In this document: positions 39,814 to 50,034 of the stretch, piece by piece
How positions within the stretch are numbered: the first letter of the stretch is position 1
How the letters are laid out: each line of letters starts with the position of its first letter
NCBI GenBank assembly: GCA_012841375.1
Contig: DUUV01000044.1
Span: forward strand, 17,716 to 81,715
Length of the DNA: 64,000 nt
From: Candidatus Fermentithermobacillaceae bacterium
GTDB taxonomy: Bacteria > Bacillota > Sulfobacillia > Fermentithermobacillales > Fermentithermobacillaceae
Direction of reading: 5' to 3'
Position numbers and translations under genes: made by a program
Notes under the pieces: generated by a model
Databases searched by the model: none
What the model was told of the DNA's origin: nothing
What the model saw: the letters and a program-made list of their open reading frames with translations, nothing else

Positions 39814-41370
39814 CTATGTGATGATAAGGCTGTCGCGGTCCATTTCACCCGGCTTCGGTATGCCGAGCATACTGAGAACCGTAGGCGCCACGTCGGCCAA
39901 GACTCCCGGGCGGAGCCGCGCCCCTCTGTATCTCTCACCTACAAGGATGCACGGTACGGGGTTCATGGAGTGATATGTATGAGACGAAGCCTCCTGAGCC
40001 CCGCCGTCATGTCCGTCCTCTCGCGGCACAAGGTCCTCCACGTTGCCGTGGTCAGCGACCACCAGCGCCGAGCCGCCTTTCGCCAGGATACCGTCTACGA
40101 GCTCACCCAGGCAACGGTCTACTGTCTCCAGGGCGGCAACCGCCGCCTCGTATACGCCGGTGTGGCCGACCATGTCGGGGTTGGCGTAGTTCAGGACGAT
40201 GAAGTCAAAGTCGCCCTTCTCAATGCGGTCCAGGGCCGCCGCCGTCACCTCGGGCGCGCTCATCTCGGGCTTCTTATCGTAGGTCGCCACTTCCTTCGGC
40301 GAAGGGATCAGTACGCGCTCTTCGCCGGGGAAAGGGTCGTCCTTCTTGCCGTTTAGAAAGAACGTCACGTGGGCGTACTTCTCGGTCTCGGCGATCCTGA
40401 GCTGCCGGAGCCCGGCCTTGGAGACCACCTCTCCCAAAGTGTTGTCCAGCGTGAGCGGTAGATAGGCGAAGGGTGCCTCAAGGCCTTCCTCGTACCGCAT
40501 CATCCCGCAATAGTGGACATCCGGCTTAGGCCCCCGATCAAACCACTTGAACTCTTCGTCAAGGAACGTATATGTAAGCTCCCTAGCCCTGTCAGCTCTG
40601 AAGTTGAAAAAGATCAGGGCATCGCCGTCCCGCACCGTGGCGGGGCTACCCGCGATGTGGATTGCGGTAGGCTGCACGAACTCGTCGGACTCGTCCCGGG
40701 CGTACGCTTCCTCCAATGCGGAGCGCCAATCTCCGGCCCTCAGACCCTCGCCTTTGGTCAGCAGCCTGTAGGCGCGCTCCACCCTGTCCCACCTCTTGTC
40801 GCGGTCCATGGCCCAGTAGCGGCCTGTGATTGACGCGATGGCTCCGGTGGAAAGCTCATCCATCTTGTCTTCCAGGAGCTTAAGGTACATGGCGGCCGAG
40901 CGCGGAGGTACGTCTCTTCCGTCTAAAAAAGCGTGTACGTAGGTCTTCCCAACGCCGTTTTCTTTGGCCATCTTGAGGAGCGCGAAAAGGTGTGTCTCGA
41001 GGCTGTGCACTCCTCCATCCGACACCAAGCCCATGAGATGGAGGGCCGAAGACCTCTCTCGCGCATGGGCCATGGCCCCGAGAAGGGCCGGGTTCCGGAA
41101 AAAAGACCCGTTCTCGATGTCACGTGAGATCCGCATGACGTCTTGATAGACGATGCGGCCGGCGCCGATATTCAGGTGACCGACGTTTGAGTCTCCCATC
41201 TGTCCGGGCATGAGGCCGACGGCTTCCGCCGAAGCGTCCAGAGTCGTATGGGGGTACTCCCTCCAAAGCCTCTCGAAACGAGGTGTCCCGGCATCGGTCA
41301 CGGCACACCTCGGCTCACAAGGAATGCCCCAGCCGTCCAGGATGATGAGAGCGACAGGCCGGTCTTTCAT
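39814..41370 (-). CDS. gpmI: 2,3-bisphosphoglycerate-independent phosphoglycerate mutase
   Basis: A 518-residue Mn-dependent phosphoglycerate mutase of the alkaline phosphatase superfamily. LIILDGWG at the N-terminus, nucleophile Ser61 in [27 protein letters not shown] and C-terminal [12 protein letters not shown] and VADHGNVED hold the metal ligands. It interconverts 3- and 2-phosphoglycerate. ATG behind GGAGGG. Confidence 0.97.
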   Translation of the reverse strand: MKDRPVALIILDGWGIPCEPRCAVTDAGTPRFERLWREYPHTTLDASAEAVGLMPGQMGDSNVGHLNIGAGRIVYQDVMRISRDIENGSFFRNPALLGAMAHARERSSALHLMGLVSDGGVHSLETHLFALLKMAKENGVGKTYVHAFLDGRDVPPRSAAMYLKLLEDKMDELSTGAIASITGRYWAMDRDKRWDRVERAYRLLTKGEGLRAGDWRSALEEAYARDESDEFVQPTAIHIAGSPATVRDGDALIFFNFRADRARELTYTFLDEEFKWFDRGPKPDVHYCGMMRYEEGLEAPFAYLPLTLDNTLGEVVSKAGLRQLRIAETEKYAHVTFFLNGKKDDPFPGEERVLIPSPKEVATYDKKPEMSAPEVTAAALDRIEKGDFDFIVLNYANPDMVGHTGVYEAAVAALETVDRCLGELVDGILAKGGSALVVADHGNVEDLVPREDGHDGGAQEASSHTYHSMNPVPCILVGERYRGARLRPGVLADVAPTVLSMLGIPKPGEMDRDSLIIT

Positions 41371-41386
41371 GAATCCATCCCTCCGC

Positions 41387-42184
41387 TTACCTGGCCCGCC
41401 TGTCCGGCCTTGCCCTCAACACCGTAAGAGCGAGACGGGCGAACTCGACCGGGTCCAGGCTCGCCCCGCCCACCAAGGCGCCGTCGATCTCCTCACGGGT
41501 CATGAATGAGCGGATATTTCCAGACTTGACACTGCCTCCGTAGAGCACTCTCACGTCCTCTGACGCATTTCCGCCGTAAACGGAGTCAACTGTCTCACGA
41601 ATATGGGAGATGACCTCCGCGGCATCGTCCGGGCGGGCCTCCTTGCCGGTGCCGATGGCCCAGACCGGCTCGTACGCGATGACTACGTGAGAAGACTCCT
41701 CCCTCTTCACCAGCGATAATCCCTCTCGAGTCATATCGGCATTCACCTTAAGGGCATCGCCTTGCTCTCGTTGGACCAAGGTCTCGCCGACACACAGGAC
41801 GGGCTTGAGCCCCGCGTCCAAAGCAGCCCTCACCTTCTTGGCGACCAACTCGCCGGTCTCGCCGATCACGTGACGCCTCTCGGAATGGCCTACAATGACG
41901 TACCGGCAACCCAGGTCTTTCAGCATGAGGGGCGAGATCTCGCCGGTGAACGCTCCTTTTTCCTGCCAGTAGACGTCCTGAGCCCCGATCGCCACGGGGT
42001 AAGACGCCAGCGCCGAAGAAAGGGCCGGGATGGACGTGAACGGCGGGCAGATGAGTATCTCAGGCCACGGGTCCTGGCTATCCAGGAGCGATTGGACCTC
42101 AGGGATGAAGGCCCCTGCGAAGGATAAGGTCTCGCCTACCGTCTTGTTCATCTTCCAGTTCGCCGCAAGCAAAGGAACACGCAA
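41387..42184 (-). CDS. tpiA: Triosephosphate isomerase
   Basis: About 265 residues. AANWKMNKT at the N-terminus, VGHSERR (His electrophile), and the base Glu in YEPVWAIGTGKEA, then LYGGSVKSGN. TTG 42184 follows GGGGG by 8 bases; the TTG five codons earlier is a weaker choice. A C-terminal tail of about ten residues (RARPDRRAR) is longer than usual. Confidence 0.96.
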   Translation of the reverse strand: MRVPLLAANWKMNKTVGETLSFAGAFIPEVQSLLDSQDPWPEILICPPFTSIPALSSALASYPVAIGAQDVYWQEKGAFTGEISPLMLKDLGCRYVIVGHSERRHVIGETGELVAKKVRAALDAGLKPVLCVGETLVQREQGDALKVNADMTREGLSLVKREESSHVVIAYEPVWAIGTGKEARPDDAAEVISHIRETVDSVYGGNASEDVRVLYGGSVKSGNIRSFMTREEIDGALVGGASLDPVEFARLALTVLRARPDRRAR

Positions 42185-42263
42185 TTGAGATTCCCCCAAT
42201 CGTGGAGGGGCCTCCGGTCCGTCTCCTTTCGGAACCCGGCTGCGGAGGCCGCTTCATTTCTCG

Positions 42264-43448
42264 TCAGTTTCTTTCAATGAGGACCGAAACACCGGGAAGC
42301 TCTCTTCCTTCGAGGAACTCGAGGGAAGCGCCGCCTCCGGTCGACAAATGGTCAATCTTGTCCCTGAGTCCCGACATCTCTATCGCGGACAGGGAGTCTC
42401 CCCCGCCTACCACCGTAAAGCCTGTAACGCCGGCCAGCGCGGCAGCCATCTCCAAGGTACCGCCCCTGAACGGCTCAACCTCGAACACTCCCAAGGGGCC
42501 GTTCCAGAACACTGTCTTGGATGACCTAACCGCCGAGACGTACTCCTTACGGGCGCCCGGGCCGATGTCCAGCGCCATCATATCGTCCGGGATCTCGCCG
42601 GCTTCAACGACGCTTGCGGGCACGCCGGCTTCGGGAGACCGGGCTACGACGACATCAACAGGAAGGAGGACTTTCTTGCCGCCGAGAGACGCCTTCTCGA
42701 GGATCGCCCTGGCCTCGTCAACCATGGAAGGTTCGGCCAGCGATTTCCCTACGGCATGTCCTTGCGCCATGAGGAACGTGTTGGCCATGCCGCCGCCTAT
42801 GAGAAGGTTATCCACCCTGTCCAAGAGGTTCTTGAGCACGGCCAGTTTATCGGAGACTTTGGCTCCCCCGATGACCGCAGTGAAAGGCCTCTCAGGGTTC
42901 TCCAGGAGCCTGCCCAGGGCCTCCACCTCTTTTTCCATGAGAAGGCCTGCGTAGGCAGGTATGTACGCGGCGATCCCCGCAGTCGATGCATGGGCCCGGT
43001 GGGCGGCGCCGAATGCGTCGTTCACAAAGATATCGGCCAGCGACGCCATATCTCTGGCAAAGTCAGGGTCATTTTTCTCCTCACCCGGATAGAACCGTAC
43101 GTTCTCCAGGAGGACAACCGATCCCGGGGACATGCCGCTCACGTACACCGATACTTCCGGTCCAACGCAATCGTTGAGCTTTATCACTTTCATGCCCAGG
43201 AGCTCGCTCAGCCGGAGAGCGACGGCATCCAGACGGAGTTCTGGGACCACCTTGCCTTTGGGCCTGCCTAGATGGGACGCCAAGATCACCTTGGCTCCGC
43301 GGGCCGCGAGGTACTCGATCGTAGGAAGCGCCGCCCTTATCCGCGAGTCGTCGGTTATTCTGCCGTCTTTCATGGGCACGTTGAAGTCAACGCGACAGAA
43401 ACACCGCTTGTCCTTGACATCAATGTCCCGTATAGTCGCTTTGGCCAT
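42264..43448 (-). CDS. pgk: Phosphoglycerate kinase
   Basis: A 394-residue enzyme: VDFNVPMKDGRITDDSRI, LASHLGRPKG, AHRAHASTAGIA, VIGGAKVSDKL and FWNGPLGVFE are all present. It makes ATP from 1,3-bisphosphoglycerate. ATG behind GAGGAGGG. Second gene of the glycolytic operon. Confidence 0.97.
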   Translation of the reverse strand: MAKATIRDIDVKDKRCFCRVDFNVPMKDGRITDDSRIRAALPTIEYLAARGAKVILASHLGRPKGKVVPELRLDAVALRLSELLGMKVIKLNDCVGPEVSVYVSGMSPGSVVLLENVRFYPGEEKNDPDFARDMASLADIFVNDAFGAAHRAHASTAGIAAYIPAYAGLLMEKEVEALGRLLENPERPFTAVIGGAKVSDKLAVLKNLLDRVDNLLIGGGMANTFLMAQGHAVGKSLAEPSMVDEARAILEKASLGGKKVLLPVDVVVARSPEAGVPASVVEAGEIPDDMMALDIGPGARKEYVSAVRSSKTVFWNGPLGVFEVEPFRGGTLEMAAALAGVTGFTVVGGGDSLSAIEMSGLRDKIDHLSTGGGASLEFLEGRELPGVSVLIERN

Positions 43449-43477
43449 TGGTCCAGACCCTCCTCTGTGAAAGGGCC

Positions 43478-44482
43478 CTAGACGCCCTTGGAACCGATGA
43501 AGGAGACTATGTCACACAGCCTCTCGCAGTAACCCCACTCGTTGTCGTACCACGCGACGATCTTCATGAGCTCTCCCATCGCCATGGTGGAAAGCCCGTC
43601 CACAACCGATGATTCGCGCATACCCTTAAAGTCGCTGGAAACCAGCGGTGCGTAAGTTATGCCCAGAATCCCTTTAAGGGGGCCGTTGGCGGCCTCTTCA
43701 AAGGCCTTGTTGACTTCTTCGGTGGACGCCTTCTTCTTGAGCCGGACTACCAAGTCAACTACGGATACGGTGGGAATCGGCACGCGGAAAGCCATCCCAT
43801 TGAACTTGCCTTGGAGCTGCGGGAGCACAAGGCTGACGGCCTTAGCGGCCCCGCTGGTCGTGGGGATGATGTTGAGAGCCCCGGCACGCGCCCTGCGGAG
43901 GTCCTTGTGGGCGAAATCCAGGATAACCTGGTCGTTGGTGTAAGCGTGCACGGTGGTCATGAGACCTTCTTCGATACCGAATTTCTCATCCAGCACTTTG
44001 GCAACCGGAGCGAGTCCGTTGGTGGTGCACGAAGCGTTGGAGATGACGTTGTGCTTCTCAGGGTCGTAGGAGTCATGGTTGACACCCATCACTATGGTGA
44101 TGTCCTCACCCTTGGCAGGCGCCGATATTACCACCTTGCGGGCACCGGCAGGATCGATGTGAGCGAAAGCTTTCTGTGCCTCGGTGAACCTCCCCGTCGA
44201 CTCTACGACGACCTGGACCCCCAGGTCCTTCCACGGAAGCTTGCCGGGCTCTCTCTCGGCAAGCACCTTGACCATCCGGCCGCCGACGGTGAAACCGCCC
44301 TCGCAGAGCTTCACTTCCTCGGGAAGTGTGCCGTAGTTGGAGTCATACTTGAGCAGGTGGGCCAGAGTGCCGGGATCTGTAAGGTCGTTTATGGCGACTA
44401 TCTCCATGTCTTCTCTGGCCATGGCCGCCCTATAGAACCGCCGCCCGATGCTTCCGAAACCGTTTACTCCTACCCGTAGCAT
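43478..44482 (-). CDS. gap: Glyceraldehyde-3-phosphate dehydrogenase, type I
   Basis: A 334-residue enzyme with NAD motif VGVNGFGSIGRRFYRA, AINDLTDP (NAD-preferring), and the active Cys in SNASCTTNGLAPVAKVL. It leads the glycolytic operon. ATG behind AGGAGGAGG. No CggR-type regulator gene is upstream, unlike Bacillus; a chromate transporter gene is there instead. Confidence 0.97.
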   Translation of the reverse strand: MLRVGVNGFGSIGRRFYRAAMAREDMEIVAINDLTDPGTLAHLLKYDSNYGTLPEEVKLCEGGFTVGGRMVKVLAEREPGKLPWKDLGVQVVVESTGRFTEAQKAFAHIDPAGARKVVISAPAKGEDITIVMGVNHDSYDPEKHNVISNASCTTNGLAPVAKVLDEKFGIEEGLMTTVHAYTNDQVILDFAHKDLRRARAGALNIIPTTSGAAKAVSLVLPQLQGKFNGMAFRVPIPTVSVVDLVVRLKKKASTEEVNKAFEEAANGPLKGILGITYAPLVSSDFKGMRESSVVDGLSTMAMGELMKIVAWYDNEWGYCERLCDIVSFIGSKGV

Positions 44483-44542
44483 GGAATCTACCTCCTCCTG
44501 TCGTGGTGCCGCCCATCTCAGAAAAGAGAGGGTGGCGCCCCC

Positions 44543-44548
44543 ATTATA
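44543..44548 (-). promoter_or_regulatory. Likely -10 of the gap operon promoter
   Basis: Perfect TATAAT on the minus strand about 60 bases before the gap start. A convincing -35 is not seen. The flanking TATCC-ACATAG-GGATA is a small inverted repeat that could bind a regulator. Confidence 0.5.
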
Positions 44549-44603
44549 TCCCTATGTGGATAGGAAACCCACCCCTGGGAAACGCCTTTGGGCGTGCCGC
44601 CGA

Positions 44604-45122
44604 TCACAGGTAGAGGATGAGTCCCAGCGCTCCGGCCGCTAATAGCACCATCACAGGGTCTTTGCGAAAACGCAGGATCAGGACTGCCGAAACGGCCGCC
44701 ACGGCGCCGGGGATAACCCCGGTCAACGTTGACGGGACCACCGACCATGCCGCCGCCGCGACCAGGACAACTACCACCGGACGGATTCCCTTGAATATGT
44801 CTTTCACCAAAGGGAGACCGCGATACCTGTAGAAGAGAAAACCGAGGATGAGCATGATCACAAGTGAAGGTGTGACGACCCCCAACGTGGCAGCAACTGA
44901 GCCCCAGAACCCGCTGACTTTGTAGCCGACATACGTGGCAGAGTTTATGGCGATGGGACCCGGGGTGGCCTGGGAAAGAGCTATAACGTCCACGAACTCT
45001 CCCATGCTGAGCCATTGCCTTACATCGACCACCTCAGTGGATATGAGCGGGATCATGGCGTAACCGCCGCCGAAACTGAAGGCGCCGATCTTGAAAAAGC
45101 TGAGAAAGAGCTGGAAAAGCAA
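44604..45122 (-). CDS. Chromate transporter family protein, half-size (second of pair)
   Basis: A 172-residue membrane protein from TTG 45122, 10 bases after AAGGAGG. SFFKIGAFSFGGGYAMIPLI, SQATPGPIAINSATYVGYKV and five or six helices identify a short-chain CHR protein. Short-chain pairs work as heterodimers that export chromate or similar oxyanions. It follows the first CHR gene by 19 bases. The longer frame from 45200 would overlap the neighbour and lacks a site. Confidence 0.9.
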   Translation of the reverse strand: MLFQLFLSFFKIGAFSFGGGYAMIPLISTEVVDVRQWLSMGEFVDVIALSQATPGPIAINSATYVGYKVSGFWGSVAATLGVVTPSLVIMLILGFLFYRYRGLPLVKDIFKGIRPVVVVLVAAAAWSVVPSTLTGVIPGAVAAVSAVLILRFRKDPVMVLLAAGALGLILYL

Positions 45123-45141
45123 AAGGTCGCGTCCTCCTTGA

Positions 45142-45747
45142 CTAGTCTTCGTCTGAACCCTGCGCCTCTCCGCGGGTCTCGCCCTCTTGCCGGCCGCCAC
45201 GGCGGTTCCACACGCCCGACAATATCCCTAGGAGACCCGACATGAGGACCGCGACGACCGGCCCCTCACCGAGCACGAACAACAGGAACACGCCGGCAGC
45301 CACAAACCATAGGTCGCTCCGCTCCCTAATGGAGCCCTTGCCCACCTGCCATACGGCAGCTGCCAACAGGCCTAGGATGGCCGGCCTCATCCCCCGGAAA
45401 AAGGCATCTATTACAGGTGCGCTCTTGTATCTCACCAGCACCGAAGCGAACGCGAGTATGGTCAGGAACGATGGCAGGGCGGCGCCGGCAACCGCTGACA
45501 GAGAGCCGAGAACCCCACGCATCTTGTACCCGGTGACCGTGGCTGTGTTGACGGCGATGGGACCGGGACCGCTTTGAGCGATGGCCAGAAGGTCGACGAA
45601 CTCAGAGTCTTCCAACCATCTTCGCCGCTCCACCAGTTCTCTCTTGATGAGCGGGATCATGGCCCAGCCGCCGCCGAAAGTAAAGGCACCGATGAGGAAA
45701 AAGCTCCAGAAGATAGAGATACACGACGCAGTTTTTGGTTTCGTCAG
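45142..45747 (-). CDS. Chromate transporter family protein, half-size (first of pair), non-AUG start likely
   Basis: The first ATG in frame (45660) begins at MIPLIKRELVERRRWL, cutting off the conserved N-terminus. Upstream in the same frame the expected sequence is present: FWSFFLIGAFTFGGGWA. No ATG, GTG or TTG occurs there, but CTG at 45747 follows GGGGG by 5 bases and gives a normal-length protein of about 201 residues. The transcript seems to start only about 25 bases further up, so an earlier start is not available. The core has QSGPGPIAVNTATVTGYKM. Partner of the next gene. Confidence 0.78.
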   Translation of the reverse strand: MTKPKTASCISIFWSFFLIGAFTFGGGWAMIPLIKRELVERRRWLEDSEFVDLLAIAQSGPGPIAVNTATVTGYKMRGVLGSLSAVAGAALPSFLTILAFASVLVRYKSAPVIDAFFRGMRPAILGLLAAAVWQVGKGSIRERSDLWFVAAGVFLLFVLGEGPVVAVLMSGLLGILSGVWNRRGGRQEGETRGEAQGSDED

Positions 45748-45775
45748 AATCGCCCCCGCAGGATTTTGCCCATTG

Positions 45776-45784
45776 ATTATAGCA
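45776..45784 (-). promoter_or_regulatory. Extended -10 promoter of the chromate transporter pair
   Basis: Minus strand reads TGCTATAAT, immediately after the rpoD terminator. It is identical to the extended -10 found before the Gx-family gene. Confidence 0.65.
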
Positions 45785-45792
45785 TCAACAAG

Positions 45793-45824
45793 AAGAAAAA
45801 GCCCCTTTTTAGAGGGCTTTTGTC
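45793..45824 (-). terminator. Terminator after rpoD
   Basis: Minus-strand stem AAAAGCCCTC / AGGGGCTTTT followed by TCTTCTTGTT, 17 bases past the rpoD stop. Confidence 0.85.
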
Positions 45825-45840
45825 GACGAGCATGCGGGAG

Positions 45841-47022
45841 TTATACCAGATAGTCCTTGAGCCTCTTGCTTCTCTGCGGGTGGCGCAGCTTCCGGAGAGC
45901 TTTGGCTTCAATCTGCCGTATCCTCTCTCTTGTCACGCCGAACTCACGGCCCACTTCCTCGAGGGTGCGGGCCTTCCCGTCATCAAGACCGAACCTGAGC
46001 CTGAGAACCCTCTGCTCCCTGTCATTCAGCGTATCGAGAACGCTCTCTATCTGCTCTCTGAGAAGGAGGAAAGAGGCAGCGTCGACCGGAGCCGGCGCAT
46101 CTTCGTCTTCAATGAAGTCACCCAAATGGCTGTCTTCTTCCTCACCGATGGGAGTCTCCAGAGAGACCGGCTCCTGGGCTATCTTGAGGATGTCCCTCAC
46201 CTTGTCGGCGGTGATCCCCATCTCCTCGGCCACTTCCTCAGGGGTGGGTTCCCGTCCCAGCTCTTGGATAAGGTGGCGCGAAGTCCTGATCAGCTTGTTG
46301 ATTGTCTCAACCATGTGGACTGGGATCCTGATCGTCCGCGCCTGGTCGGCGATGGCCCTGGTTATGGCCTGCCTAATCCACCAAGTGGCGTAGGTTGAAA
46401 GTTTGAAGCCCCGCCTGAACTCGAACTTCTCAACCGCCTTGATGAGACCCATGTTGCCTTCCTGGATGAGGTCAAGGAAATGCATCCCCCTGCCGACATA
46501 TCGCTTGGCGATAGACACCACAAGACGCAAGTTGGCTTCGATCAGGCGGCTCTTGGCGTGCTTGTCACCCATCTCCATCCGCTTCGCGAGCTCAACTTCC
46601 TCTTCTGCGGTCAAAAGGGCGACCCGACCTATCTCCTTGAGGTACATGCGGACAGGGTCGTCCAACGCGACTCCTTCCGGAACGCTCAGGTCTATCTCCG
46701 TAGGCTCGTCCACGTGCTCTCCCTCAGGCATGTCCTCGTCGGAGTCCTTATCAAGGGCTTCGGTTTCCGTCGACTCCAGTGCCTCATCGTCGGCGTCGGC
46801 CTCTCCGTCTCCGGCACCCTCGCCGCCAGGACCCCGCTTCACGTTCAAGACCTCAATCCCGAGATCCTCAAAACGTCTGTAAACGTCATCGATCTGTTGA
46901 GAAGTAAGGTCCAACTGACCGAGCGCGTCGGCAATCTCCGAATAGGTCAGAAAGCCTTTTTTCTGGCCTTTGACGACCAATTCTCTTATCGCGTCAATAT
47001 TCGCCGACTGCAATTCTTTCAA
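45841..47022 (-). CDS. rpoD: RNA polymerase primary sigma factor (SigA/RpoD)
   Basis: A 393-residue sigma-70. Region 1.1-like N-terminus ([20 protein letters not shown]), an acidic linker (about 65-110), region 1.2 [16 protein letters not shown], region 2 [16 protein letters not shown] and [14 protein letters not shown], region 3, and region 4.2 [21 protein letters not shown] start 9 bases after GGAGG. It follows dnaG by 22 bases in the classic macromolecular-synthesis order. Confidence 0.97.
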   Translation of the reverse strand: MKELQSANIDAIRELVVKGQKKGFLTYSEIADALGQLDLTSQQIDDVYRRFEDLGIEVLNVKRGPGGEGAGDGEADADDEALESTETEALDKDSDEDMPEGEHVDEPTEIDLSVPEGVALDDPVRMYLKEIGRVALLTAEEEVELAKRMEMGDKHAKSRLIEANLRLVVSIAKRYVGRGMHFLDLIQEGNMGLIKAVEKFEFRRGFKLSTYATWWIRQAITRAIADQARTIRIPVHMVETINKLIRTSRHLIQELGREPTPEEVAEEMGITADKVRDILKIAQEPVSLETPIGEEEDSHLGDFIEDEDAPAPVDAASFLLLREQIESVLDTLNDREQRVLRLRFGLDDGKARTLEEVGREFGVTRERIRQIEAKALRKLRHPQRSKRLKDYLV

Positions 47023-47044
47023 AACCCTTCCCTCCTGGGAACAC

Positions 47045-48904
47045 CTACAGCGCCGAACCGTCGCTCGCGTCTCCTGTAGATTTCAGTTGCTTCAGCAATC
47101 GTTGATAGTCCAAGCTTGCTTTCACGAGCGTCGCCTGATCTTTGGTACGCTCAGCGAGCGCTATTGTCTCACGCAGCTCCTCTAACCTCTCTCGTCTCAG
47201 TCTGCGTACACAATCGTTTAATATCCGTTCAATCGAGTCCTTCGGAACCTCTCCAAACCTGAGACACAGTTCGGCCACATGAGTCTGAATTCTCTCATCG
47301 GCAACCGTGTCCAATGAGCCTTCCTGGAGGACCCTAAACAACTCTCTGCAGATAGGGTCGGCAAAATCCTCGTCCCCAAGAATTTCCATCGTCCTGGCGA
47401 GTAATCCTCGATTTTCTATGAGACAACGGATTACTCCTTCTTCAGCCTTCCTGCGAACCACACTAATTTCGATATCGCTCGGCTTTATTCCTGCAGGCGT
47501 CTCGACTTCTTTGGAGCCCCTGCCAGGAATAGGCTGCCTTTGGTTGTCATAACCAGTAGTATCCCTGTTTTGAGACTGTTTATACTTTCTCGCCTGCTCA
47601 GCCTTTCTCCTGTACGCTTCGACATCCTTGGCGAGAGACTCTCTCGGTACCGCCAGATCCCTGGAAAACTCCTCAATATAAGCCGAGAGCTCAAAGTCGC
47701 TGGAGAGCGAAGCGAGCACAGGGACCATGGCGTCGCGGACACGGATTTTCCCTTCCATCCCCAGATGGGCGTTCTCTCTTCTCGCTTCGTCATATATGAA
47801 TTCCATGTCGGGAAGGGCCTCCGTCAAGAGTCCCTCGAAAGCGGCGGGTCCCTCAGTCCTCAAGAAGACGTCCGGGTCCTTGGCACCGGGCAACGATACG
47901 ATCTGGGTCCTTCCGCCGGCGTCCCTGAAGACCTCAATACTCCGTCGAGTGGCGCGCTTGCCGGCTTCATCCTGGTCATAGACCAGATAGACGTGCTCGG
48001 TGAGGAGCAAGAGGGCCCGGGCTTGCTCCCGCGAAAGAGCGGTGCCCATGCCCGCAACCGTATAGTCTATTCCGTGCTGGTAGGAAGTGATAACATCCAT
48101 ATAGCCTTCCATCACGCATACCTTGTCCGCGCGCCTGATCCCCGGCTTGGCAAGGTTCAAAGCGTAGAGCTCCCTGCCCTTTCGAAACACGGGAGTCTCC
48201 GGTGAGTTCAGGTACTTGGGGTTTTCGTCTCCGAGCGCGCGGCCTCCGAATCCTATCAGGGTGCCTCCTCCGTCCCAGATGGGAAAAGTCACCCTGTTCC
48301 TAAACCTGTCGTAATATCCTCCGCCCGACCGCTCCAACAATAACCCGGCCTTGGCGAAATCGGCTTGGTTGAACCCACTTCGTCTCGCCCCAGTCGCGAT
48401 GAAGTCCCACTCATTAGGCGCATATCCCAGACCGAACTTGTCAATGGTTTCCCGGGAGAGACCCCTTTTCTCCAAGTAGCTCAGGGCATCCCTTCCCCTG
48501 GACGCGTAGAGCATCTCTCGAAACCTTGCCTGGGCGAACTCCAGCGCATCCAGGAGCCTGCCGTACTCCTTCTTGCGGGCCTCCTGAGCAGCGGATCTTC
48601 GCCGGGGCTCCAGGCGCACCCCCGCTCTTTGGGCAAGCTTTTCGAGGGCTTCAGGAAAGGTAAGACCTTCCCTCTTCATGAGAAACGTGAACGCGTTGCC
48701 CCCGGTGCCACAGCCAAAGCAGTAAAAAAGCTGCTTGTCCGGGTCGACGGTAAACGAGCCCGTCTTCTCTTCGTGAAACGGGCAGAGGCCCACATAGTTC
48801 TTGCCCGTCTTTCTGAGCTTCACGTACTCCGAAATCAGGGCGACGATGTCTGTACGCAACCTGACTTCACGGGCAACGTCATCCTCAATAAAGTTCCTAG
48901 ACAT
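47045..48904 (-). CDS. dnaG: DNA primase DnaG
   Basis: A 619-residue primase. CHC2 zinc finger ([11 protein letters not shown] ... [10 protein letters not shown], about 40-65), catalytic core with TOPRIM ([25 protein letters not shown]), and a C-terminal helicase-binding domain (about 440-619). Makes RNA primers at the fork. ATG with GAGG upstream. It follows dgt by 33 bases. Confidence 0.97.
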   Translation of the reverse strand: MSRNFIEDDVAREVRLRTDIVALISEYVKLRKTGKNYVGLCPFHEEKTGSFTVDPDKQLFYCFGCGTGGNAFTFLMKREGLTFPEALEKLAQRAGVRLEPRRRSAAQEARKKEYGRLLDALEFAQARFREMLYASRGRDALSYLEKRGLSRETIDKFGLGYAPNEWDFIATGARRSGFNQADFAKAGLLLERSGGGYYDRFRNRVTFPIWDGGGTLIGFGGRALGDENPKYLNSPETPVFRKGRELYALNLAKPGIRRADKVCVMEGYMDVITSYQHGIDYTVAGMGTALSREQARALLLLTEHVYLVYDQDEAGKRATRRSIEVFRDAGGRTQIVSLPGAKDPDVFLRTEGPAAFEGLLTEALPDMEFIYDEARRENAHLGMEGKIRVRDAMVPVLASLSSDFELSAYIEEFSRDLAVPRESLAKDVEAYRRKAEQARKYKQSQNRDTTGYDNQRQPIPGRGSKEVETPAGIKPSDIEISVVRRKAEEGVIRCLIENRGLLARTMEILGDEDFADPICRELFRVLQEGSLDTVADERIQTHVAELCLRFGEVPKDSIERILNDCVRRLRRERLEELRETIALAERTKDQATLVKASLDYQRLLKQLKSTGDASDGSAL

Positions 48905-48937
48905 GGCAAAACCTCACAGATAGCGGTACGTCAACCG

Positions 48938-49951
48938 TCAGGAAGGGTCCAATCCCCAGGTAGACGGAACAAACGCCAGCCGGTACTGGGCGATGGCGAA
49001 ACGGTCGGTCATCCCGGAAACATAATCGCAGGCCCTCACGTCAACACCGGCTATGGCGGCGTACGAACCGCCTATCATCTCCGGGTGCCGGCAGTAGTAA
49101 TGGTACAGAGCTTCGACGACTCCCTTTGCTTTGTCCTCCTCCTTCTTTGCCGGGGAATCGATGTAAACCCGGTCGAAAAGGAACTGTCTGAGGACCGTGA
49201 GCGCCTCCAAGACGTCACCCGAGAGAGAAAGCCGGCCCTTCTCGAGGCTCTCGCCGATCACGGCGGTCACGAGGGTGTTGATCCGCTTCCCGTGGGTCTT
49301 TCCGAGAATCCCCACGGCATCTGACGGAAGGTCTTCAGGTTTCAGCACGCCTCCCCGGATGGCGTCATCGATATCGTGGTTCACGTAAGCGATGCGGTCC
49401 GCCAACTGGACACACCGCCCTTCTTCGGTGGACGGGGTCTCCCTCCACGGATGGCATTTGATGCCGTCTCTCACTTCCCACGTGAGGTTCAGTCCGCCGT
49501 CTTCAAGGACATCCACCACCCGCAGAGACTGCAGGTTATGGGCAAAGCCGCCGGGATGGATGCGGTCCAGCACTTCTTCGCCTGCGTGACCAAAAGGTGT
49601 ATGCCCCAGGTCATGCCCCAACGCGATGGCTTCGGTCAGGTCCTCGTTGAGCCTGAGGCCCCTGGCGATGGTCCGCGCGATCTGGCATACCTCAAGCGTG
49701 TGGGTTAGGCGGGTCCGGTAGTGATCCGCTTCAGGAGCGAGAAATACCTGGGTCTTGTCTTTCAGCCGCCTGAACGCCTTTGAGTGAATGATCCTGTCCC
49801 GGTCTCTCTGGAAGACCGTCCGGACAGGGCACGGCTCCTCCTCGACGAGCCTGCCCCGGGACTTTGAGGAAAGGACGGCCACGGGCGACAGAGTCCTCGC
49901 CTCATACTCCTCCGTCTTCTCCCTGATCCCGTGCCCGTGGAACTCGCTCAT
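48938..49951 (-). CDS. dgt: Deoxyguanosinetriphosphate triphosphohydrolase-like protein
   Basis: About 337 residues from ATG 49951, 8 bases after GGAGG. Features: [41 protein letters not shown], and the HD motif [16 protein letters not shown]. Hydrolyses dNTPs to nucleoside and triphosphate. The ribosome site lies directly after the T-tract of the ppdK terminator, so expression depends on readthrough or a promoter hidden in that region. Gene order dgt-dnaG-rpoD is typical of the phylum. Confidence 0.93.
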   Translation of the reverse strand: MSEFHGHGIREKTEEYEARTLSPVAVLSSKSRGRLVEEEPCPVRTVFQRDRDRIIHSKAFRRLKDKTQVFLAPEADHYRTRLTHTLEVCQIARTIARGLRLNEDLTEAIALGHDLGHTPFGHAGEEVLDRIHPGGFAHNLQSLRVVDVLEDGGLNLTWEVRDGIKCHPWRETPSTEEGRCVQLADRIAYVNHDIDDAIRGGVLKPEDLPSDAVGILGKTHGKRINTLVTAVIGESLEKGRLSLSGDVLEALTVLRQFLFDRVYIDSPAKKEEDKAKGVVEALYHYYCRHPEMIGGSYAAIAGVDVRACDYVSGMTDRFAIAQYRLAFVPSTWGLDPS

Positions 49952-49962
49952 CCGGCTATCCT

Positions 49963-50005
49963 CCAATAAAAAGAGAGACTCCGAGCAACATATTCGGAGT
50001 CTCTC
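49963..50005 (-). terminator. Terminator after ppdK
   Basis: Minus-strand perfect 12-bp stem GAGAGACTCCGA / TCGGAGTCTCTC followed by TTTTTATT; the dgt GGAGG follows at once. Confidence 0.92.
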
Positions 50006-50034
50006 CCGCTTTTCCCTACTTCAAAGGATCTTCC

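Noticed and set aside
48365..49324. 319-codon plus-strand frame across dnaG and dgt
   Set aside because: It spans two well-identified minus-strand genes and shows no domain.
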